A stretch of DNA of 6,031 nucleotides from the NCBI GenBank assembly GCA_017849335.1, contig JAFIHP010000053.1, forward strand, positions 1 to 6,031, in the 5' to 3' direction. The stretch is from Actinomycetales bacterium (GTDB lineage Bacteria; Actinomycetota; Actinomycetes; S36-B12). The translations under genes and the position numbers were made by a program. The stretch's first letter is position 1. Every line of letters starts with the position of its first letter. This document shows positions 1-6,031 of this stretch, piece by piece. The notes below the pieces were generated by a model. That model saw only the letters and a list, made by a program, of their open reading frames with translations. It did no database searches and was not told where the DNA came from.

Positions 1-1016
1 GCGTACGGGTCGGCCGCGTCGACCGAGCGGTCCGCGAAGCGCGGGTCCTCGGAGGCGAACACGGTGGCCAGGTTCTCCGGCTGCATGCCGGCGATCGGCA
101 CCGCCGTCTGGTCCTCGCCCGCGTCGGCGATGATCCGCTGGTCGATCGCGGAGGCGTCGATCGCGAAGCTCACGACGATCTTGTCCGGCCACGCCTTGCG
201 GATCGGGTCCGAGGCCTCGTCCCAGTTCGGGTTGCGGTCCAGGACCAGCTTCTGGCCCTTGGTGTACTCGGTGATCTGGTACGGGCCGGACGACACGACG
301 GCGTCGTCGTACTTCTCGCCCGTGTCCGAGCCCTGGGGAACCGGCGAGAACGCCGACAGCGTGACGGCGTAGTTGAAGTCGCCGACAGGCTGGTTCAGGT
401 TGAACGTGATCGTCTTGTTGTCGTCCGAGCACGTGACGGCCTTGTCGAAGTTCGCCTGGCCGGCGGCGTCGTCGACGTACGGGCCCTTGTAGGTGCTCGT
501 GCCGTCGTCGTTCTGCGGGATGTCCAGGTACGAGATCGCGTAGGTCGGACCGTCGGTGATGACGTCGGTCGCGAAGGTGCGCGAGACGCCGTACTTGATA
601 TCCGAGCAGCCGATCGGCGTGCCGTCCTGGAAGCTCACGCCGTCACGCAGCGTGAACGACCACGAGGTCGCGTCCGCGTTCGCGGTGCCCGTGTCGGTCG
701 CCATGTCCGGGACCAGCGTGACGCCGTCCGGGCCGGGTGCGAGCTTGTACTGCGTCAGCGTCCGGTTGAGGTAGGCGCTGGCGAACGCCAGGTCCACACC
801 GGTGTAGTTGCGCTGCGGGTCAAGGTGGTTGAACTGCTCCGACAGCGTCAGGACGTTGACCGTCCCGCCCTTGGTCGGCGCGTCACCGCCGGTCGCACCC
901 GAGGCAGCGGAACTGCTCTCGGAGCTGCTGCTGCTTCCGCCACAGGCCGCGAGCAGCATGACGCCCGCACCCATCACGGCAGCGAGGCGAAGGCCGTTCC
1001 GCTTCACCGTCTGCAT
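1..1016 (-). CDS. ABC transporter substrate-binding lipoprotein, family 5 (peptide/nickel type), C-terminus cut by window edge
   Basis: Captures the substrate outside the membrane and delivers it to an Opp/Dpp-type permease pair. The frame opens with ATG at 1014-1016 behind a GGAGGA ribosome binding site and stays open to the window edge, giving 338 visible residues; family members usually have about 500-600, so roughly the last 40 % is missing. Residues 1-25 form a lipoprotein signal: basic MQTVKR start, hydrophobic stretch at about 9-24, lipobox LAAC with Cys25 as the lipidation site. A Ser/Gly/Ala-rich linker follows (26-45). The mature part shows the SBP_bac_5 pattern: LDPQRNY near 65-71, and SWSFTLRDGVSFQDGTPI (118-135), the usual W-x-F-x-L-R-x-G-V-x-F-x-DG signature, then SSGPYQI at 242-248. 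Cys137 and Cys196 could form a disulfide. It lies 75 nt downstream of a DppC-type permease, so probably serves that permease. The substrate (oligopeptide, dipeptide, sugar or metal chelate) cannot be told from this part. Family assignment is very secure. Confidence 0.95.
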   Translation of the reverse strand, partial: MQTVKRNGLRLAAVMGAGVMLLAACGGSSSSSESSSAASGATGGDAPTKGGTVNVLTLSEQFNHLDPQRNYTGVDLAFASAYLNRTLTQYKLAPGPDGVTLVPDMATDTGTANADATSWSFTLRDGVSFQDGTPIGCSDIKYGVSRTFATDVITDGPTYAISYLDIPQNDDGTSTYKGPYVDDAAGQANFDKAVTCSDDNKTITFNLNQPVGDFNYAVTLSAFSPVPQGSDTGEKYDDAVVSSGPYQITEYTKGQKLVLDRNPNWDEASDPIRKAWPDKIVVSFAIDASAIDQRIIADAGEDQTAVPIAGMQPENLATVFASEDPRFADRSVDAADPY

Positions 1017-1091
1017 TGATTCCTCCATTTATTGGGATTGCTCGGTATTCAGTTGTGACTCCCGACTGACGGAAGCTTCTCCGCGCGCCTC
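1017..1091 (-). other. 75-nt leader between the second permease and the binding protein
   Basis: Non-coding gap between the permease stop (1092-1094) and the binding protein ATG. It holds the ribosome binding site and an A/T-enriched stretch (about 1030-1055). I see no convincing -35/-10 pair and no hairpin followed by a T run, so read-through from the upstream permease is the simplest reading. An internal promoter or an mRNA processing site cannot be excluded by eye. Confidence 0.5.
1021..1026 (-). promoter_or_regulatory. Ribosome binding site of the substrate-binding protein
   Basis: The minus strand reads GGAGGA followed by ATCA and then the ATG at 1016. The 4-5 nt spacing and near-perfect anti-Shine-Dalgarno match fix this start. 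The last 35 nt or so before the start are clearly richer in A/T than the genes and show no stable hairpin, which fits efficient initiation of a protein needed in excess over its permease. Confidence 0.8.
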
Positions 1092-2063
1092 TCAGCCGCG
1101 GCCGGCGCGCGGGTCGAGTGCGTCCCGCACCGCGTCGCCGAAGACATTGAAGGCGAACACGACGATGAACAGCGCCGTGCCCGGGATGAACAGGTAGCTG
1201 GGGACCACCGTGAAGAAGCGCACCGAGTCGGCGAGCATCTTCCCCCACGACGGCGTGGGCTCGATGATGCCGACGCCGAGGTAGGCGAGCGTGGCCTCCG
1301 CGGCGATGATCGTCGGCATCGAGATCGTCACGTAGACGATCAGCGGTGCCCACAGGTTCGGCAGGATCTCCTTGAACAGGATCCGCCGCGTCGGCGCGCC
1401 GATGGCGACGGAGGCCTCGACGAACTCGCGCTCGCGCAGGCTCAGCACCTGGCCGCGTACCAGCCGGGCCAGGTACGGCCACCCGAAGAAGACGAAGACG
1501 ATGATGAGGTAGAACACCCGCGCGACGTCCGGCGCGAGGCCCATGGCGACCAGCCGCTGCGTGATGACCGGGCTCAGCGCGATCAGCATGAGGATCTGTG
1601 GGAACGCGAGCAGCAGGTCGGTGCCGCGGCCGATGACGGTGTCCCAGCGTCCGCCCTTGTACCCGGCGATGATGCCGACGACGGTGCCGACGATCGCGGT
1701 GATGATCACCGACGTGACCGCGATGAACAGCGAGACGCGCGCTCCGTAGAGCAGGCGCGCCAGGAGGTCGCGGCCGGTGAGCGGCTCGACGCCGAGCGGG
1801 TGCTCCCAGGACATCGACCCCCACGGGCCGGCCGGGAGGCTGCCCTTGGACGGGTCGAGCGCGGTGGCGTCGAAGTCGTACGGGTTGATGCCGATCATCG
1901 AGGTGATCAGCGGCGCGAACAAGGCGATGAGGAAGACCAGGATCAGCACGGTGCCGGCGATGAGCGCTCCGCGGTCGCGTCGGAGCCGGCGCCAGGCGAG
2001 CTGACGAAGCGACAGGCCCGCCACCTCGACCGTCGGTGCCGGGACAGCCGTGTCAGCACTCAT
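1092..2063 (-). CDS. Second OppC/DppC-type ABC transporter permease
   Basis: Inner-membrane subunit of a peptide/nickel-type importer; it would pair with a B-type permease to form the channel. The protein has 323 residues with the ATG at 2061-2063, a normal length for the family. Order: cytoplasmic N-terminus with the basic RRLRRDRG before TM1 (about 34-55), the OppC_N region; extracytoplasmic loop with HPLGVEPLTGRDLLARLLYGARVS (88-111, the LG..GRD...RLLYGAR hallmark); further TM helices near 112-134, 147-168, 182-198, 238-258 and 288-310. The EAA coupling loop is at 213-236 (EFVEASVAIGAP through ILPN) and would dock onto the ATPase. The C-terminus DALDPRAGRG is typical. The nearest ribosome binding site, GGGGAG at 2076-2081, is 12 nt away and therefore poor. 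The frame stays open upstream to 2306, but that part has non-coding composition. It differs clearly from the OppC at 4328-5314, so it is not a recent duplicate. Its immediate downstream neighbour is a binding protein. Confidence 0.95.
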   Translation of the reverse strand: MSADTAVPAPTVEVAGLSLRQLAWRRLRRDRGALIAGTVLILVFLIALFAPLITSMIGINPYDFDATALDPSKGSLPAGPWGSMSWEHPLGVEPLTGRDLLARLLYGARVSLFIAVTSVIITAIVGTVVGIIAGYKGGRWDTVIGRGTDLLLAFPQILMLIALSPVITQRLVAMGLAPDVARVFYLIIVFVFFGWPYLARLVRGQVLSLREREFVEASVAIGAPTRRILFKEILPNLWAPLIVYVTISMPTIIAAEATLAYLGVGIIEPTPSWGKMLADSVRFFTVVPSYLFIPGTALFIVVFAFNVFGDAVRDALDPRAGRG

Positions 2064-2106
2064 CGCGCGTACGTGCTCCCCACTCGTCGACGCGTGCGGC
2101 GACGAT

Positions 2107-2112
2107 CCTCCT
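2107..2112 (-). promoter_or_regulatory. Orphan Shine-Dalgarno-like AGGAGG
   Basis: The minus strand reads AGGAGG, a near-perfect ribosome binding sequence, but no ATG, GTG or TTG follows within 5-12 nt. The nearest GTG (2081-2083) is 23 nt away and the permease ATG is 43 nt away. It may be chance, a ribosome standby site, or a site brought near the start by folding of the leader. Only the sequence match is certain. Confidence 0.3.
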
Positions 2113-2124
2113 GCGGCCCCGGTA

Positions 2125-2146
2125 GCCAACCCGGTGAAAGGTTGGC
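2125..2146 (-). repeat. Leader hairpin, 7-bp perfect inverted repeat
   Basis: GCCAACC and GGTTGGC flank an 8-nt loop (TTTCACCG on the minus strand). A further G-C pair or two can form outside a small internal mismatch. No T run follows on the minus strand, so it does not look like a classic intrinsic terminator. The left arm overlaps GCGGCC (minus), which can instead pair with GGCCGC (minus; plus positions 2113-2118) right beside AGGAGG. The two folds exclude each other, the geometry of a switchable leader. Confidence 0.45.
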
Positions 2147-2153
2147 CGCCTGA

Positions 2154-2171
2154 GGTTACGTCAAGGTGACC
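2154..2171. promoter_or_regulatory. Operator-like dyad, possible regulator binding site
   Basis: The plus strand reads GGTTACGTCAAGGTGACC, which fits GGTnAC-n6-GTnACC with 5 of 6 bases symmetric in each arm. A second dyad, GTCA-AGG-TGAC, is nested in it at 2160-2170, and GTTAC/GTAAC arms lie at 2155-2159 and 2177-2181. On the minus strand it overlaps TTGACG, a fair -35 match, although no good -10 follows. It sits about 90-110 nt upstream of the second permease start, a plausible place for an operator. Which regulator would bind is unknown and chance is possible. Confidence 0.25.
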
Positions 2172-2282
2172 CGCGAGTAACAACGAGGACCGGTCATATC
2201 GATCCGGCGATGCCAAATCGTGACCTTCGACGGGACGTTCCGGCTCCGGACCGGACGCTCTTCTGCGCTCACCCCTCGGCAA

Positions 2283-2297
2283 CCGGACGTTGTCCGG
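2283..2297 (-). terminator. Hairpin directly after oppF, possible weak terminator
   Basis: The minus strand reads CCGGAC-AAC-GTCCGG, a perfect 6-bp G/C-rich stem with a 3-nt loop beginning 5 nt after the oppF TGA. No T tract follows. Actinobacterial terminators often lack one, but a mRNA 3'-end stabiliser is an equally good reading. A second GTCCGG copy (minus; 2251-2256) could compete for the same CCGGAC arm. Confidence 0.35.
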
Positions 2298-2302
2298 CCG
2301 GC

Positions 2303-3323
2303 TCATCCCTCCGAGATGTCGAGCGGGAAGTGGCACGCAGCGCGGTGGTGCGGACCGACCTCGATGAGTTCGGGCTCGACCTGCCGGCAGACCTCCTCGG
2401 CGCGGAAGCAGCGCGTGCTGAACCGGCACCCCCGCGGCGGGTTCGCCGGGCTCGGCAGGTCGCCCCCGAGCACGATGCGCTCGCGCGTGCGCTGGACCTG
2501 CGGGTCCGCGACCGGCACCGCGGACAGCAGCGCCGCGGTGTACGGGTTGCGGGGACGGGTGTAGATCTGCTCGGCGTCGCCGTACTCCATGAGCCGACCG
2601 AGGTACATGACCGCGATCGTGTCCGCGATCTGCCGCACGACCGCCAGGTCGTGGCTGACGAAGACGTACGACAGCCCCAGCTCGTCGCGCAGGTCCATGA
2701 GCAGGTTCATGACCTGCGCCTGCACGGAGACGTCGAGGGCGGACACCGGCTCGTCCGCCACGATGACCTTCGGCCGCAGCGCTAGTGCTCGCGCGATGCC
2801 GATGCGCTGGCGCTGTCCCCCGGAGAACTGGTGCGGGTACCGGTTGACGAACTCGGGGTTCAGGCCGACGCGGTCCATCAGGTCGCGCACGGCGTCCTTG
2901 ACCGACGTTCCTGCCGGCACCGCTGACGGGTGGATGTCGAAGGGCTCGCCGATGATCGCTCCGACCGTCATGCGCGGGTCGAGCGACGTGTACGGGTCCT
3001 GCAGGATGATCTGCAGGTCGCGCCGGCCCGCCGAGAGCCCCTTCGCCGACAAGGTCGCGAGGTCCACGCCGGCGACGCGGACCGTGCCGGACGTCGGCCG
3101 CTCCAGCCCCATCAGCAGCCGGCCGACGGTCGACTTCCCGCAGCCGCTCTCCCCGACCAGCGCCAGCGTCGTCCCGCGCGGGAGGTCGAACGAGATCCCG
3201 TCGACCGCGTGGATCGTGCCGACCTGCCGTCGGAACACGATGCCGCGCTCGATCGGGTAGTGCTTGACGAGGTTGCGGACCTCGATCACGTTCTCCGGGG
3301 GCGCGACCGGCGCCGGAACGGCC

Positions 3324-3343
<20 letters not shown>
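2303..3343 (-). CDS. oppF: OppF/DppF-type ABC transporter ATP-binding protein
   Basis: Cytoplasmic ATPase that forms a heterodimer with the OppD-type protein and powers import. It has 346 residues, usual for OppF. Motifs in order: Walker A GESGCGKS (64-71), Q-loop Gln115 in LQDPYTSLDPR, signature FSGGQRQR (173-180), Walker B VIVADEP (193-199) with catalytic Glu198, D-loop SALD (201-204), H-loop His231. The FRRQVG stretch before HAVDGISF is typical of the OppF branch, as is GGQRQRIGIARAL. The C-terminal oligo_HPY region (about 251-346) includes RNPYTAALLSAVP and four cysteines, C306, C312, C319 and C337 (C-x5-C-x6-C-x17-C). The start is GTG at 3341-3343, chosen because GGAGGAGGTG stands 7 nt upstream. 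The first 20 nt overlap the end of oppD, so translation is probably coupled. All catalytic residues are intact. Subfamily substrate is not predictable. Confidence 0.97.
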
Positions 3344-4327
<984 letters not shown>

Positions 4328-4331
<4 letters not shown>

Positions 4332-5314
4332 GATCGCTGCTTCGGGTCGAGGGCGTCGTGCACGGCCTCGCCCATCAGGATGAAGGCGAGCACCGTGATG
4401 GTCAGGAACAGGGCCGGGAAGAACAGCGTCCAGGGCGCCTCGAAGAACACGGACTGCGCGTCGGAGATCAGCGAGCCCCAGGAGAACTCCGGTGGCTGGA
4501 TGCCCAGGCCCAGGTAGCTGAAGGTCGCCTCGGCGCCGACGTACCCGCCGAGGCTGATCACCGCGACGACGATCGACGGCCCGATCGCGTTCGGCAGGAC
4601 GTGCCGCGTCATGATCCGGCCGTTGCTGGCCCCGAGGGCCCGCGCGGCGAGGACGTAGTCCTGTCCCTTCGCCTCGATCGTCGACGACCGGATCATGCGC
4701 GCCGTCGCCACCCAGCCCAGGACGACGAGGACGAAGATGACGCCCCACAGGCCCGGCGAGCCGAGGGCGGTGAGGATGACGATGCCGCCGAGGAGGATCG
4801 GCAGGCCGAAGAAGATGTCCACGATCCGCGACAGCAGCGAGTCGACCCAGCCACCGTAGAACCCGGAGACGATCCCGACGATCGCTCCGACGAGGACGGT
4901 CGCCACGGTCGCCACCACTGCGACCGTGACGCTGGGACGCGCGCCGAAGATCGTCATCGAGTACACGTCGCACCCGAGCTGGTCGGTCCCGAACCAGTGC
5001 TCCGCGCTCGGCGGCTGCAGCGAGTTCATCAGGTCGCAGCCGCCGGTCAGGCTCGACGTCTGGTCGGCGTCGGCGAAGGCGTTCGGGAACACGACGATGA
5101 GGAACACGAAGAAGATCAGCACGGCGCTGACCCAGAAGTACCAGGTGTGCCGAAGGCCGTACCAGGCCTCACCCACCATGCTGCGCGGGTTGCCGACAGC
5201 GGTCCGGTGCGCCGCGACAGCGAGGGCCTGCCGGTCCGACGCCAGGCTTCCCGGCTCGGTCGCTCCCGGAAAGAACTCCTCCGCGCCGTCGCGCGCGGCC
5301 TGTGGGTCACTCAT
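4328..5314 (-). CDS. oppC: OppC/DppC-type ABC transporter permease (first copy)
   Basis: Membrane subunit that pairs with the OppB-type protein encoded just upstream. It has 328 residues. A long hydrophilic N-terminus (about 1-58) precedes TM1 (about 60-78). The extracytoplasmic loop carries HWFGTDQLGCDVYSMTIFGARPS (107-129), where the usual GRD is GCD. TM helices follow near 130-150, 168-188, 190-207, 243-262 and 295-315. The EAA coupling loop is at 219-242 (DYVLAARALGAS through HVLPN). The C-terminus reads EAVHDALDPKQRS. Cys93 and Cys115 are both in the extracytoplasmic loop and may form a disulfide. The ATG (5312-5314) overlaps the end of oppB by 8 nt and has GAGGA (5321-5325) 6 nt upstream; its own stop overlaps the oppD ATG. 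It is well diverged from the second OppC-type protein at 1092-2063, for example in the loop motif and the N-terminal length. Family assignment is very secure, substrate not. Confidence 0.96.
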
Positions 5315-6031
5315 AGCGGATCCTCGGGTCGAGCACGCCGTAGAGCAGGTCCACGAGCAGGTTCATGATCAGGTAGACGATGACGAGGACCGTCACGATG
5401 CCGACGACCACGACGCTCTCGTGCAGCCGGATGCTCTGGTAGAGCTGCTGGCCGATGCCGGGGATGTTGTAGATGCCCTCGGTGATCACCGCGCCGCCCA
5501 TCAGCGCCGCGAGGTCGGCACCGAGGAAGGTCACGACCGGGATGAGCGAGTTCCGCAGGGAGTAGTGCGTCATGATGCGCCAGCTCGGCAGGCCCTTGGC
5601 CTTGGCGGTGCGCACGAAGTCGCTACCGAACGCCTCCAGGAGGGACGATCTCGTGAGCCGCAGGGCGTAGGCGAGCGAGAGGCTCGCCAGGACGATCGCG
5701 GGCAGGATGTAGCTCTTCGGCCAGCCGTCCTGGATGCCGGCCGGCGCCACCCAGCCCAGCTTCACGCCGAAGACCCACTGCATCACGTAGCCGAGCACGA
5801 ACACCGGGATCGCGATCACGACGAGGGTCGACGTGAGGGAGAAGTGGTCGAAGAACTTGCCCTTGCGGACCGCGGCGAAGACGCCGAAGCCGATCCCGAA
5901 CACGATCTCGATGGCGAACGCGGTCAGGGCCAGCGTCAGCGAGACCGGCCAGCGCTGCGCGAAGACGTCCCACACCGGCGTCCCGTTGAACGTCGTGCCG
6001 AAGTCCCCGGTGAAGATCCCCTTGATGTAGA
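5307..6031 (-). CDS. oppB: OppB/DppB-type ABC transporter permease, N-terminus cut by window edge
   Basis: Membrane subunit forming the channel with the OppC-type protein. 240 residues are visible; the family usually has about 310-340, so TM1 and the start of the first outer loop lie beyond position 6031. The visible part begins YIKGIFTGDFGTTFNGTPVW, which matches the Y-x-KG-x-x-x-GD-x-G-x-(S/T)-x-x-x-x-PV element of OppB. A GTG at 5973-5975 is therefore an internal valine, not the start. In visible numbering, TM helices lie near 29-54, 65-88, 108-124, 162-181 and 204-230. The EAA coupling loop is at about 137-160 (DFVRTAKAKGLPSWRIM, then SLRN), followed by GGAVITEGIYNIPGIGQ (178-194), a strong OppB hallmark, and the end DPRIRYE. 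It is the first gene of the B-C-D-F block seen here; a promoter or a cognate binding protein gene would be outside the window. Confidence 0.96.
   Translation of the reverse strand, partial: YIKGIFTGDFGTTFNGTPVWDVFAQRWPVSLTLALTAFAIEIVFGIGFGVFAAVRKGKFFDHFSLTSTLVVIAIPVFVLGYVMQWVFGVKLGWVAPAGIQDGWPKSYILPAIVLASLSLAYALRLTRSSLLEAFGSDFVRTAKAKGLPSWRIMTHYSLRNSLIPVVTFLGADLAALMGGAVITEGIYNIPGIGQQLYQSIRLHESVVVVGIVTVLVIVYLIMNLLVDLLYGVLDPRIRYE
5321..5325 (-). promoter_or_regulatory. Ribosome binding site of the first oppC, inside oppB
   Basis: The minus strand reads GAGGA, then TCCGCT and the ATG at 5314. It lies within the last codons of oppB, whose TGA is 8 nt inside oppC. This supports the ATG at 5314 and coupled translation of the two membrane subunits. 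Confidence 0.65.

Larger units (their letters stand above)
2064..2302 (-). other. 239-nt non-coding gap with hairpins, between oppF and the second permease
   Basis: The only non-coding stretch of size in the window. In the permease frame it has no stop, but 26 of the 81 would-be codons end in A or T, including TTA, AGA twice, CGA, TAT and GTA. By comparison only 5 of the first 81 codons of oppD do, so it is almost certainly not translated. It contains, in transcription order, a 6-bp hairpin 5 nt after the oppF stop, an imperfect dyad (2154-2171), a 7-bp hairpin (2125-2146), an orphan AGGAGG (2107-2112) and a weak ribosome binding site (2076-2081). It probably separates two transcription units or lowers read-through. 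No -35/-10 pair is convincing. Confidence 0.7.

Noticed and set aside
883..1824. Minus-strand open frame of 313 codons across the second permease and binding protein start
   Set aside because: It is a shadow in a different frame of the permease and binding protein, extremely rich in Arg/Ala/Gly, with no recognisable family.
2060..2083. Seven-codon minus-strand mini-frame (GTG at 2081-2083, TGA overlapping the permease ATG) as a leader peptide
   Set aside because: AGGAGG is 23 nt from the GTG, too far, and the seven residues show no run of one amino acid that would suggest attenuation. Chance is more likely.
2136..2164. Minus-strand TTGACG (2159-2164) as a sigma-70 type -35 box
   Set aside because: At 17-18 nt spacing the -10 position reads CCTTTC or CTTTCA, which does not fit TAnnnT. 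A promoter may exist in the gap, but this pair does not support one.
4332..4973. N-terminal extension of OppD to a start at 4973
   Set aside because: It would run through the OppC gene in another frame and yields a low-complexity Arg-rich stretch; the ATG at 4331 gives a standard-length OppD.
5973..5975. GTG as the start of OppB
   Set aside because: The frame continues upstream with YIKGIFTGDFGTTFNGTP, a conserved OppB segment, so the gene is cut by the window edge and this codon is an internal valine.

Overview
The window is high-GC (roughly two thirds G+C by eye) and almost fully coding on the minus strand, with strongly G/C-ending codons, short gene overlaps and GGAGG-type ribosome binding sites. 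This points to an actinobacterium; the protein style suggests Micrococcales or a relative, but the genus cannot be fixed from the sequence. All genes belong to one theme: peptide/nickel-type (Opp/Dpp, PepT family) ABC importers.

Read in the direction of transcription (high to low coordinates), the layout is: an OppB-type permease cut by the window edge (5307-6031); an OppC-type permease (4328-5314); an OppD-type ATPase (3324-4331); an OppF-type ATPase (2303-3343); a 239-nt non-coding gap (2064-2302); a second, different OppC/DppC-type permease (1092-2063); a 75-nt leader; and a family 5 lipoprotein substrate-binding protein cut by the other edge (1-1016). The first four genes overlap by 8, 4 and 20 nt, so they form one translationally coupled B-C-D-F unit.

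The B-C-D-F block supplies two membrane subunits and two ATP-hydrolysing subunits of one importer. The second permease and the binding protein look like part of a second importer. Its B-type permease, and possibly its ATPases, would lie beyond position 1, or it may share the OppD/OppF pair encoded here. The 239-nt gap is the one non-coding region of any size. It carries a hairpin just after the oppF stop, a dyad that resembles an operator, and a second hairpin that can pair in an alternative way next to an orphan Shine-Dalgarno-like AGGAGG. It is the most likely place for termination or attenuation and for separate control of the second permease and the binding protein.

No RNA gene, mobile element, CRISPR array or clearly new system is visible. 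The points worth a second look are the doubled OppC, the structured gap, the cysteine sets in both ATPases and the cysteine pair in the first OppC.
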